From: DASXTW01 sp046726275 | GTDB lineage: Bacteria; Actinomycetota; UBA4738 | DNA: 40,642 bases | Reading direction: 5' to 3' | NCBI GenBank assembly: GCA_046726275.1 | Contig: JBKPAF010000032.1 | Location: forward strand, 1 to 40,642 | In this document: piece after piece, positions 1 to 6,950 of the stretch | How positions within the stretch are numbered: the first letter of the stretch is position 1 | How the letters are laid out: each line of letters begins with the position of its first letter | Notes under the pieces: model-generated | Told to the model about the DNA's origin: nothing | The model's input: the letters and a program-made list of their open reading frames with translations, nothing else | The model's database searches: none | Program-made: the position numbers and the translations under genes

Positions 1-274
1 CCTCCCGGGCTCCAGAGAGCTGCTCCCGATAGTCCCCCAGGAGCTTCGCCGCCTCCTCCTTGGACTGCTCGGCCTTCTCCAGGTCGCCCTGGATCCTTTC
101 GCGGCGGGCCTCCAGGGTCTGGTTGACCCGAGGGATGGCGAACTTCCACATGAACAGGAAGAGCACCCCGAAGGCGAGCGCGGCGACGATCAGCTCCGGC
201 CAGTGGGGATACAGGTCCTTTGGCTCGCTGACCTCCTCCTGGGCGAGCATCAGGTTCGCGATGAGTGCCTGCAT
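1..274 (-). CDS. atpF: F0F1 ATP synthase subunit b (partial, 3' end outside window)
   Basis: Subunit b is the peripheral stalk that ties the membrane a/c sector to F1. The first 91 codons are visible. They show a short N-terminus, one membrane helix at about residues 27-45 (rich in A, L, F, V), then a charged helix (about 50-91) full of E, K, R and Q, as expected for the start of the long b-subunit coiled coil. The ATG at 274-272 is preceded by an AGGAGG-type site just after the atpE stop, with a 15-base gap. The order a (atpB), c (atpE), b (atpF) is standard for bacterial F0 genes. The gene runs off the left edge, so fusion to delta, as in some actinobacteria, cannot be judged. Identification is firm from context and profile. 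Confidence 0.93.
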   Translation of the reverse strand, partial: MQALIANLMLAQEEVSEPKDLYPHWPELIVAALAFGVLFLFMWKFAIPRVNQTLEARRERIQGDLEKAEQSKEEAAKLLGDYREQLSGARE

Positions 275-289
275 GGCCGCACCCACCTC

Positions 290-559
290 CTAGATGATGA
301 ACGAGAGCACGAAGCCGAACAGGGCAAGCGCTTCGATCAGCCCGATGCCGATGAACATGGTCCCCCGGACGATCCCGGCGGCCTCGGGCTGACGGGCCAT
401 CGCTTCGACCGACTTCCCCATGAGGACGCCGATCCCGATGCCCGGGCCGATGGCCGCCAGGCCGTAGACCAGGCCCTTTCCGATGGTATCCAGGCTTCCC
501 GTGGTGCCCTCCGCTTGGGCCAGGATCGCCCAGATGTGCGACAGGATTGCGACCATCAC
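290..559 (-). CDS. atpE: F0F1 ATP synthase subunit c
   Basis: This 89-aa proteolipid forms the rotating c ring. It is two membrane hairpin helices joined by the polar loop ARQPEA (55-60). The first helix has the glycine-rich motif GPGIGIGVLMG (38-48). The proton-carrying carboxylate is Glu76 in the second helix. The residue after it is Ala rather than the Ser-Thr pair of Na+-binding c subunits, so this is most likely a proton ring (inference from family motifs). An AAGGAGGAG site lies just before the tandem ATG-ATG start, and the gene follows atpB by six bases. The 15-residue N-terminal extension before helix 1 is slightly long but not abnormal. Confidence 0.97.
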   Translation of the reverse strand: MMVAILSHIWAILAQAEGTTGSLDTIGKGLVYGLAAIGPGIGIGVLMGKSVEAMARQPEAAGIVRGTMFIGIGLIEALALFGFVLSFII

Positions 560-565
560 TCCTCC

Positions 566-1411
566 TTAATGCTCCTCGGCCATCGCGCCTGCGATGTACG
601 ACGCCGTCAGGACGGCGAAGATGAACGCTTGCAGCGCTGCAACGAAGATCTCGAACCCCACCAACACCACTCCCAGCGCGAAGGACACAACCGACAGTCC
701 GGCGCCGAGGAACGCCTCCAGGGACTTGCTCAACCCCTGCCCGAAGTAGTTCCCCGTGGCCATCGCCATGGTCCCCAGGAAGAACACGGCCAGGATGAAG
801 TGCCCCGCCACCATGTTGGCGAACAGACGGACGGACAGCGTGAGGGGGCGGACCAGGATGACCGAGATGAACTCGATCGGCGTGAGCAACAGGTACAGGG
901 GCTTCGGGGCCCCAGGGGGGAACCCCACGAGCTTCAGATATCCGAGAAAGCCGTGCCGCCGGATCCCCACCGTGTTGTACGTGACCCACGAGATGAGCGC
1001 CATCACGATGGGGAAGGCGATCCGGGAATTCAGCGGGAAGTTGATCCCCGGAATGACCTCCAGCATGTTCCCGAAGAAGATGAAGAAGAACAACGTGGAC
1101 AGGAACGCCAGGAACGGCAGCCCCTCCGGGCCGATCATCTGAACGACGATCTGGTTCCGAACGAACTCGACCCCCGTCTCCACCAGGTTCTGGAACTTCC
1201 CGGGAACGATCTTCGGCCGGCGCAAGCCGATCACGAAGAAGAGGATCGTCACCACGAACGCCGTGGTCAGCAGGAAGAAGATGAAGTTGTAGCAGCCGTG
1301 GATGGGCCCGATATCGATCTCGGGGCCCCAACAGCTCCACACGAAGTCCTTCGTGGTGGGTTTCTCGAATGGAACGCCCAGGATCGCCGGCAGCCAGGTC
1401 GCGTACTTCAC
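566..1411 (-). CDS. atpB: F0F1 ATP synthase subunit a
   Basis: Subunit a forms the two proton half-channels beside the c ring. The protein is 281 aa, normal for the family, with about five to six hydrophobic membrane segments. The family signature TLSVRLFANMVAGH is at about 191-204, with the essential stator arginine at Arg195. The C-terminal helix FVAALQAFIFAVLTASYI is also typical. The start codon overlaps the stop of the upstream atpI-like gene (ATGA), which implies translational coupling. A Cys-Trp-containing N-terminal segment precedes the first helix. Function is certain from motif and operon position. Confidence 0.97.
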   Translation of the reverse strand: MKYATWLPAILGVPFEKPTTKDFVWSCWGPEIDIGPIHGCYNFIFFLLTTAFVVTILFFVIGLRRPKIVPGKFQNLVETGVEFVRNQIVVQMIGPEGLPFLAFLSTLFFFIFFGNMLEVIPGINFPLNSRIAFPIVMALISWVTYNTVGIRRHGFLGYLKLVGFPPGAPKPLYLLLTPIEFISVILVRPLTLSVRLFANMVAGHFILAVFFLGTMAMATGNYFGQGLSKSLEAFLGAGLSVVSFALGVVLVGFEIFVAALQAFIFAVLTASYIAGAMAEEH

Positions 1412-1848
1412 CGGACGGCTTCCTCGGTGCTCGATGAGGCGGGCGAGGAAATCTGGAGCTCCTGGCCCAGCCCGGTCGCGACCAACCTCATCTCGTAGGC
1501 GAGGAGGAGGAGAGTGGCGGGGACCACGGCCAGCCCGAACGCGAGCGGAGAGAACCAGCTCAGCTGATTCAGGGCGAACATGATCGCCACGATCACGGCG
1601 AGCCGCACGACGAACCCCCCCATGACGGCAGCCGAGTACGCCGTGAGCGAGATCCGGGCGGCTCGCGAAAGCATCAGGGCGTTGGCCACGGTGTTGGTCA
1701 CAACCACGAGCACCCCGATGGCCGCGGACCAGCCCGTCCCCCAGTCGACGGCGAGGGAACCGACCAGGAGCGCCAGGAGTGCCGCCGCCACGCCATAGGG
1801 AACGACCCTGCGAACGATGGCTCGTTCGGGCTCAGCGTCTCTCGTCAT
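1408..1848 (-). CDS. ATP synthase subunit I-like membrane protein (AtpI family)
   Basis: This is a 146-aa protein with four predicted membrane helices (about residues 18-34, 40-60, 72-95 and 100-118) and a polar Ser-rich tail. Its position directly before atpB, length and topology match the AtpI/ATP synthase subunit I group, which assists c-ring assembly or Mg2+ supply in other bacteria. No catalytic motif is expected. It overlaps the upstream AtpZ-like gene by 17 bases (the 3' end of that gene starts at 1832), and its stop overlaps the atpB start. Assignment rests on context and hydrophobicity more than on sequence motifs, which are weak in this family. Confidence 0.8.
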   Translation of the reverse strand: MTRDAEPERAIVRRVVPYGVAAALLALLVGSLAVDWGTGWSAAIGVLVVVTNTVANALMLSRAARISLTAYSAAVMGGFVVRLAVIVAIMFALNQLSWFSPLAFGLAVVPATLLLLAYEMRLVATGLGQELQISSPASSSTEEAVR

Positions 1849-2140
1849 GTGGCTTTCCGTATTTCAGGTAGATCAGATAGATACCGGCCCCGGCGCCCAC
1901 GAGCATCCCGATTGCCGTGAACACCTTTCCCGTGCCGGCCAGGTGGTCGATCAGCCAGCCGACACCTCCCCAGACGATGAGGGCGCTCAGAAGGTAGGCG
2001 CTGATCGTCACCCCGGTCGACATCCCGCCCCACAGTTCGTTGGGGTCTGGTCTGCCGGCCATGGAGCGGGGGGAGTATAGCGGCCCGGTCTCGACCGAGT
2101 CAAAGCGGGAGGAGCCTCGTTTTCCCTGGTCAACGGCCAT
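1832..2140 (-). CDS. AtpZ/AtpI-type small membrane protein at head of atp operon
   Basis: This 102-aa protein has two membrane helices (about 43-65 and 72-94) separated by a short loop with GWLIDHLAGTG, a pattern typical of AtpZ-like proteins (two-helix ATP synthase accessory subunits). It is the first gene of the atp operon. The start at 2140 is chosen because GGAGGGG lies 7 bases upstream. A later ATG at 2062 would give a more usual family length (76 aa) but has no visible ribosome site. The extra N-terminus is polar and of unknown role. Candidate promoter and palindrome lie at 2165-2198. Confidence 0.75.
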   Translation of the reverse strand: MAVDQGKRGSSRFDSVETGPLYSPRSMAGRPDPNELWGGMSTGVTISAYLLSALIVWGGVGWLIDHLAGTGKVFTAIGMLVGAGAGIYLIYLKYGKPHDERR

Positions 2141-2164
2141 TTTCGACCCCTCCGTGCCTCGACT

Positions 2165-2182
2165 TTGTGAAAACTTTCACAA
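2165..2182 (-). promoter_or_regulatory. Perfect Rex/CRP-type operator in front of the atp operon
   Basis: TTGTGAAAACTTTCACAA is an exact inverted repeat with 8-base arms. It fits the Rex operator consensus TTGTGAANNNNTTCACAA at every fixed position. It also fits the CRP/GlxR consensus TGTGAN6TCACA, so the regulator cannot be decided from the site alone. It sits about 25 bases before the first atp gene and just downstream of a TATACT hexamer, a position that suits a repressor. Confidence 0.75.
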
Positions 2183-2192
2183 GCGCCAGGAA

Positions 2193-2198
2193 AGTATA
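2193..2198 (-). promoter_or_regulatory. Candidate -10 element of the atp operon promoter
   Basis: TATACT (read on the minus strand) would place transcription start near 2186, about 46 bases before the atpZ-like start and just ahead of the palindrome. A convincing -35 at 17 bases is not visible; GTGACC lies only 14 bases upstream, so the call rests on the -10 alone. Confidence 0.45.
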
Positions 2199-2223
2199 AC
2201 TGCTCCCCACTCGGTCACCGGCC

Positions 2224-3378
2224 TCAGCGAGCCCCGGGTCCGGCTCCGGCCTGAGAGACCTCCGGTGTCGCCCGGCGGATCGAACGAAGACGTCGGCGCT
2301 CCTTGAGCCGGCGGGGGATCAACGTGGCCCCGATCAGCACCAGAGCAAGGCCAAGGATGGAACTCACGACGGCGCGATCGTGGACGAAGGACACGGCCAG
2401 GCCCGCCCCCGCGATCACCATGCTCCAGAAGTACATGATGAGGACCGCTCGCCGGTGCGTGTGGCCGATCTGCCTCAGCTGGTGGTGGATGTGCTCCTTG
2501 TCCGGGGCGTAGACAGGCCGGCCCCTCCGGATCCGCCTGACGATGGCCAGGATCACGTCCACCAGAGGAACCGCCACCACGAAGAGGGGGATCAGGATGG
2601 GGATGGCGAACGCCGCCAGCGCCCCCCTGGAAGGTTGGATGCTGCGTCCAACGCCGGCGATCGTGGAGGCCGCCAGGAGCAGCCCCAGCAGCATCGCCCC
2701 CGAGTCACCCATAAAGATCCGGGCGGGGTAGAAGTTGTACGGGAGAAACCCGACCGCAGCCCCAGCGGTGACGGCGGCGATGAGCGCCGCGATCGAGGTG
2801 GACTCGCTGAAGGGCGCGGGGGCGGCCACCACCCATACGAAGAAGGCGCCGGCCGCGATCGCGACGATCCCCGCGGCGAGGCCGTCCAACCCGTCGATGA
2901 AGTTGGTCGCGTTGACCATGATCAGCACCCACGCCACCGTGAGAGGCACGGCAACATCCGATCCCAGCGATATGACCCCTTGGGTGGGGAACCAGAAGAA
3001 CAGGAGCTCGACCCCGGTCAGGATCAGAAGGCCCGCGGCCAGAATCTGACCCGCGGCTTTGGCGGGCGCGGACAGCGCCCGGACGTCGTCGACGACGCCG
3101 AGACCCGTGATGACCAGAGCTCCGAGGACCACGCCCTGCAGCTCGAACGACTGTCGGTACAGACGCCGGAACTCGGGGATGAAGTAGGCCACCCCCATGG
3201 CAACGAGGACCCCGGCCAGGATGCCGATCCCTCCGAGGGTAGGTGTGGGCTTCGGATGGACCTTGCGGTCAGAAGGGCGATCGATCGCCCCCAGCCTGGC
3301 GGCGATCCTGCGGACCAGTGGCGTGATGAGCAGGACCGTCCCGGCGCTCACCAGGAACACCACCAGGTACGGGCTCAT
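2224..3378 (-). CDS. wecA: UDP-GlcNAc:undecaprenyl-phosphate GlcNAc-1-phosphate transferase (WecA/TagO family)
   Basis: This 384-aa polytopic membrane enzyme moves a HexNAc-1-phosphate onto undecaprenyl phosphate, the first step of arabinogalactan-linker, teichoic-acid-like or polysaccharide assembly. The family motifs are all present: DRKVHPKPTPTLGG near the N-terminus, the Asp pair in VVDDVRALS, NATNFIDGLDGLAAG, FMGDSGAM, and the cytoplasmic HIHHQL motif that marks WecA/TagO rather than MraY. About ten to eleven hydrophobic helices are visible. The ATG at 3378 follows AAGGAGG by 5 bases; the frame stays open 12 codons further upstream but without a site. It lies between glyA and the atp operon, as rfe/wecA does in mycobacteria. 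Part of its ribosome site lies in a hairpin (3386-3416). Confidence 0.93.
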   Translation of the reverse strand: MSPYLVVFLVSAGTVLLITPLVRRIAARLGAIDRPSDRKVHPKPTPTLGGIGILAGVLVAMGVAYFIPEFRRLYRQSFELQGVVLGALVITGLGVVDDVRALSAPAKAAGQILAAGLLILTGVELLFFWFPTQGVISLGSDVAVPLTVAWVLIMVNATNFIDGLDGLAAGIVAIAAGAFFVWVVAAPAPFSESTSIAALIAAVTAGAAVGFLPYNFYPARIFMGDSGAMLLGLLLAASTIAGVGRSIQPSRGALAAFAIPILIPLFVVAVPLVDVILAIVRRIRRGRPVYAPDKEHIHHQLRQIGHTHRRAVLIMYFWSMVIAGAGLAVSFVHDRAVVSSILGLALVLIGATLIPRRLKERRRLRSIRRATPEVSQAGAGPGAR

Positions 3379-3385
3379 GCTTCCT

Positions 3386-3416
3386 CCTTGTCCCCTGCCT
3401 CCGGCAGGGCCCAAGG
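3386..3416 (-). other. Hairpin overlapping the wecA ribosome-binding site
   Basis: CCTTG/CAAGG (3386-3390 with 3412-3416) encloses CCCTGCC/GGCAGGG (3393-3399 with 3403-3409) around a 3-base loop, giving 12 pairs with one 2x2 internal loop. The complement of the AAGGAGG site is 3383-3389, so four of its seven bases are inside the stem. This could limit wecA translation; the effect is inferred. Confidence 0.55.
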
Positions 3417-3417
3417 A

Positions 3418-3478
3418 CCAGGGGGAATGCAGCAGCTCGATCCGCTTCGCTTCGCTTCGCGGGCTGCTGCCCCCCTGG
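3418..3478 (-). terminator. Long hairpin after glyA, possible terminator or attenuator
   Basis: CCAGGGGG/CCCCCTGG (3418-3425 with 3471-3478) and GCAGCAGC/GCTGCTGC (3429-3436 with 3463-3470) form a 16-pair stem with a 3-base bulge. The loop contains three copies of CGCTT (3443-3457). It begins 14 bases after the glyA stop. There is no U tract, so intrinsic termination is uncertain, and no new promoter is visible before wecA. Confidence 0.5.
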
Positions 3479-3491
3479 ACCCCCTCATGAC

Positions 3492-5417
3492 CTAGCCGGG
3501 ATACGCGGGGAACCTGTCCATGAGGTCTCGCACGGCGGCCCGGGCTCTGCTCGCCACGTTCTCGTCGGAGGGTTTCCTCAGCACCTCACCGATGATGCGG
3601 GCCACCTCTTTCATCTCGGGCTCATCCATACCCAGGGTGGCGGGGCCGGGCGTGCCCACCCTGATGCCCGAGGCGGTGGCGGGCGGCAGTGGATCGAACG
3701 GGATCGCGTTCTTGTTGAGGGCGATGCCCACACGCTCGCACGCCGCCTCGGCCTCGGCACCCGTCATCCCGATCGGCTGGAGGTCCACCAGGGCGAGGTG
3801 GGAGTCAGTCCCTCCCGACACGACCCGGAGTCCTTCCTCTCCGAACCCTCCGGCCAGCGCGCGAGCGGTTCGCACGGTCCTGTGGGCGTAGTCGGAGAAG
3901 GCCGGCTCCATTGCCTCCTTCAGGCACACCGCTTTGGCTGCGATGCAGTGCTCGAGCGGGCCACCCTGGAGCATGGGGAACACGGCCTTGTCGATGGCCT
4001 TGGCGTACTCCGACCTGCTGAGGATCATGGCCCCCCTCGGCCCGCGAAGCGTCTTGTGCGTGGTGAACGTGACCACGTCGGCGAACGGCACGGGGCTCGG
4101 ATAGGCACCGCCCGCCACCAGGCCGATGAAATGCGCCGCATCCACCATGAAGATGGCTCCGACCTCGTCGGCGATCGTGCGGAACGCGGCGAAGTCGATG
4201 ACCCTCGGATAGGCCGTGAACCCGGCGAGGATGATCTTGGGTCGGTGCTGCAGTGCGAGGTCGCGCACGCGGTCCATGTCGATGACCTCGGTCTCCTTGT
4301 CCACCTCGTAGCCCACGAAGCTGAACCACTTTCCGGAGAAGTTCACCGGGGAGCCGTGCGTGAGGTGTCCGCCGTGTGCCAGGACCATGCCGAGCACCTT
4401 CTGGTCGGGATTCTGCGGCTCGAGGAAGGCGCCGTAGACCGCCATATTCGCCTGGGCCCCAGCGTGGGGCTGCACGTTGACGTGTTCGGCGTCGAACAGC
4501 TCCTTCCCGCGCTGGATGGCCAGGGACTCTGTGACGTCGACGAACTCGCACCCCCCGTAGTACCTCTTTCCGGGATATCCCTCTGCGTACTTGTTGTTCA
4601 TCGTCGAAGCCAGCGCCGCCAGCACGGCCGGGCTCGCGTAGTTCTCCGAAGCGATCAGCCGCAGGGTGGTTCGCTCGCGCCGAAGCTCGCTCGAAATGGC
4701 TTCGGCGACCTCGGGGTCAGTGGCCTTCAATTGCTCCCAGTCCGCTGCGAACTCCCTCATGTCATTCCGCCTTTCCGCGAGAAGAGTCTCCCCGGCTCCT
4801 GCCCCGGTCCGTCCTTCTCCAGCACCGTCCGCGCGCTGGTGGCCCTCGCCGTTTCCGTCGGATGCGAAGACCGCGTCGACGAGGGCCTCGCAGAGGGACC
4901 CGATCTCCCAGGCGATGGCCCGAAACGTCTCCAGCCCGAGTCCCAGGGGATCCGCGACACCCTCGTCCTCGAGCTGGAGGTCCGGATGCTGTCGGCGAAC
5001 CAGGTCGGCTCTGACGGCGGCCCCTCGCAGGCGCTCTCTCGGAGTCCCTCCCTCCGGTGAGCCGACCGAGTCGAGCAGATACACCAGCTCCTTCAAGGTG
5101 AAGGCCCTCCCGGCCGCGTTCGGAGTGACCCGCTTGACCGCTTCCCGGTGCTCCGAGGCCATGCCCACGATGAGATCGGCCGATTGGATGATCCGGGGGT
5201 TCATCTTGCGCGCGACGTGCCCGGAGATGTCGAGGCCACGCTCCCGCATGGCCTCCACACCCTCCGGCGTGGCCGGGGACCCGTCCCACGCCGAGACACC
5301 GCAGGATTCCACGGTGACGCCATGCACGCCTCGATCTCGTAGGAGACTCTCGAGGAGCCCTGAAGCCATCGGGGAGCGGCAGATGTTGCCGGTGCAGATC
5401 ACCAGGATGGTGCCCAT
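3492..5417 (-). CDS. glyA: Low-molecular-weight protein-tyrosine phosphatase fused in frame to serine hydroxymethyltransferase
   Basis: A single uninterrupted frame of 641 codons carries two enzymes. Residues 1-185 are an LMW-PTP: the P-loop CTGNICRS has catalytic Cys8 and Arg14, and the general-acid Asp-Pro is at 156-157. Ile12 occupies the position that is Thr in the arginine phosphatase YwlE, so phosphotyrosine is the more likely substrate. Residues 186-219 are a Gly/Ala/Glu-rich linker. Residues 220-641 are a full-length SHMT (422 aa), which interconverts serine and glycine with tetrahydrofolate; the PLP lysine is Lys455 in TTHKTLRGPRG, and RLIASEN and YAEGYPGKRYYGG are present. The ATG at 4760 could start a separate SHMT by internal initiation. 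Gene order tsaC - PTP - glyA matches Bacillus ywlC-ywlE-glyA, where the genes are separate. The sequence does not decide whether the product is one chain or two. Confidence 0.88.
   Translation of the reverse strand: MGTILVICTGNICRSPMASGLLESLLRDRGVHGVTVESCGVSAWDGSPATPEGVEAMRERGLDISGHVARKMNPRIIQSADLIVGMASEHREAVKRVTPNAAGRAFTLKELVYLLDSVGSPEGGTPRERLRGAAVRADLVRRQHPDLQLEDEGVADPLGLGLETFRAIAWEIGSLCEALVDAVFASDGNGEGHQRADGAGEGRTGAGAGETLLAERRNDMREFAADWEQLKATDPEVAEAISSELRRERTTLRLIASENYASPAVLAALASTMNNKYAEGYPGKRYYGGCEFVDVTESLAIQRGKELFDAEHVNVQPHAGAQANMAVYGAFLEPQNPDQKVLGMVLAHGGHLTHGSPVNFSGKWFSFVGYEVDKETEVIDMDRVRDLALQHRPKIILAGFTAYPRVIDFAAFRTIADEVGAIFMVDAAHFIGLVAGGAYPSPVPFADVVTFTTHKTLRGPRGAMILSRSEYAKAIDKAVFPMLQGGPLEHCIAAKAVCLKEAMEPAFSDYAHRTVRTARALAGGFGEEGLRVVSGGTDSHLALVDLQPIGMTGAEAEAACERVGIALNKNAIPFDPLPPATASGIRVGTPGPATLGMDEPEMKEVARIIGEVLRKPSDENVASRARAAVRDLMDRFPAYPG
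4758..4775 (-). other. Possible internal start of free serine hydroxymethyltransferase
   Basis: The ATG at 4760-4758 begins exactly where SHMT homology begins. Upstream is AAAGGCGG with about 7 bases spacing, a weak to moderate ribosome site. It leaves open that SHMT is made alone as well as in the fusion. No stop codon separates it from the phosphatase frame. Confidence 0.45.
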
Positions 5418-5424
5418 CTGGGGC

Positions 5425-6108
5425 TCAGTGTACCGAGTGGTGGTTTCTGCGCGCCCCTGACGAGGCTCCGACAACCCGCGAGATCGCGCCCGCGTCGATC
5501 GGCCCCTCGCGAAGGACGCGGGGGTCCGGCCGGGTGAGATCCACCACCGTGGACGGCCTCTCGGAGGAGTCATCCGGAACGCTGCGCTCGATGACATATA
5601 CGGCCACGGCGAGACCGAAGGCCTCGCGGAGCGTGGCCGGGTCCCGCAACGGCGTTTCCCCGGAGATGTTCGCGCTGGTGGCCGCCAGGGGGCCGGTCCG
5701 CGTCAGGAGGGCGAGGCAAAGATGGTGGTCCGGGACCCGGATGGCGATCGTTCCCGTCTTCTCCCCCAACTGCCAGTCCTTCGAGAGGTCGCTTCGCGTC
5801 AGGACCATGGTGAGTGGGCCCGGCCAGAACTCCGCGGCGAGACTGCGGCCCGCCTCGCTCGGAAGGGCCAGGCCCAGCGCATCGCCGGTCGAGGCGACCA
5901 GCACGGGCAGATTGAGGCCGGTCGGACGACGCTTGGCTTCGAACAACCGATCGATCGCGGCCGGGTCGTCGGGGCGGCACGCGATTCCGTACACCGTGTC
6001 GGTCGGGAGGACCACGAGCTGCCCCGCGTGCACCGCCTCCGCCGCTGCCCGGACGGCCTCGGTGACTGCCGCCGGATCCTCGGGGTCGACGTCGAACACG
6101 CGGCTCAT
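5425..6108 (-). CDS. tsaC: L-threonylcarbamoyladenylate synthase (TsaC/Sua5/YwlC family)
   Basis: The enzyme makes threonylcarbamoyl-AMP from threonine, bicarbonate and ATP for the t6A37 modification of ANN-decoding tRNAs. The 227-aa length fits the single-domain YrdC type, without a clear Sua5 C-terminal domain. Visible motifs are LPTDTVYGIAC, a KRR segment (EAKRRPTGLNLPVLV), FWPGPLTMVL and AATSANISGE. The ATG at 6108 overlaps the prmC stop (ATGA), so the longer open frame above it is not used. It ends 7 bases before the phosphatase/SHMT gene. Context matches prmC-tsaC pairs across actinobacteria and firmicutes. Confidence 0.93.
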   Translation of the reverse strand: MSRVFDVDPEDPAAVTEAVRAAAEAVHAGQLVVLPTDTVYGIACRPDDPAAIDRLFEAKRRPTGLNLPVLVASTGDALGLALPSEAGRSLAAEFWPGPLTMVLTRSDLSKDWQLGEKTGTIAIRVPDHHLCLALLTRTGPLAATSANISGETPLRDPATLREAFGLAVAVYVIERSVPDDSSERPSTVVDLTRPDPRVLREGPIDAGAISRVVGASSGARRNHHSVH

Positions 6109-6950
6109 GCCGGCGAGTCGGCGGCGAGCTGACCCTTCACGATTCGGTCCCGTCCCGCGAGGTCGGGGATGACCTCGACGTTTTCCAAGGATCGCTTGAA
6201 CAGGGCGCGAACCGCCGGCCCCTGATCCGCTCCGATCTCTACGAGCAACCAGCCACCGGGACGAAGCCACTCCGGCGCCGCGTGTACCAGGCGGCGGTGA
6301 ACCTCGAGCCCCCCGACCAGGGCGGCGTACGGCTCCGCCTTCACCTCCTCCGGCAGAGAGGCGTACTCCTCCTCGATGACATAGGGCGGGTTGCTGACCA
6401 CCAGATCCACCGCCCCGGGTAGCTCCGTCGGGAGCGGATCGACGAGATCCCCGCCACGCACGTCCACCTCGAGACCCAATCGTTCCGCGTTCCTCTTGGC
6501 AACCGAGATGGCTTCGTCCGAGATGTCCGTTGCCAGCACCCTGGCGTCGGGACGGTACCGCTTGATGGCCAGGGCGACGGCGCCACTCCCCGTTCCCACG
6601 TCGATCACCAACGGTGTTCGGACCGGCTTCATGAGATCCAGTGCCACCTCGACCAGTCGCTCGGTCTCGGGCCGGGGGACGAAGACACCGGGGGCAACGT
6701 CCAGCACCAGATCCATGAACTGCTGCTCGCCCGTCAGGTACTGGAGAGGGGCGCCATGGCATCGCTGGCACAGGGCGCGGCCGAACAGGCGAGCCGTCCT
6801 CGTGTCGAGCCCGTTCTCGCGCGCGTACATGCCCGCCCTGTCCGTGTCGAGGAAGTGCATCAACAGCGCCTCTGCCGTCTCGCGAGGTGACTCCACGCCA
6901 TGGGCCTCGAGGTAGGCGGCCGATCTCCGCACGAGTTCTGACGGTCTCAT
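6105..6950 (-). CDS. prmC: Release factor glutamine methyltransferase
   Basis: PrmC (HemK) methylates the glutamine of the GGQ motif in release factors RF1 and RF2. The 281-aa protein has the usual helical N-terminal domain (1-75), the linker PLQYLTGEQQFM, a Rossmann SAM site VIDVGTGSGAVALAI, and the catalytic NPPY motif (VVSNPPYV). It overlaps its own substrate gene prfA by 4 bases (ATGA) and tsaC in the same way, a tight translation-related cluster. Length and motifs are typical. Confidence 0.96.
   Translation of the reverse strand: MRPSELVRRSAAYLEAHGVESPRETAEALLMHFLDTDRAGMYARENGLDTRTARLFGRALCQRCHGAPLQYLTGEQQFMDLVLDVAPGVFVPRPETERLVEVALDLMKPVRTPLVIDVGTGSGAVALAIKRYRPDARVLATDISDEAISVAKRNAERLGLEVDVRGGDLVDPLPTELPGAVDLVVSNPPYVIEEEYASLPEEVKAEPYAALVGGLEVHRRLVHAAPEWLRPGGWLLVEIGADQGPAVRALFKRSLENVEVIPDLAGRDRIVKGQLAADSPA

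Noticed and set aside
203..1498. 431-codon + strand frame over atpE and atpB
   Set aside because: Low-complexity His/Asp/Gln/Arg-rich translation, antisense to certain ATP synthase genes; a GC artefact.
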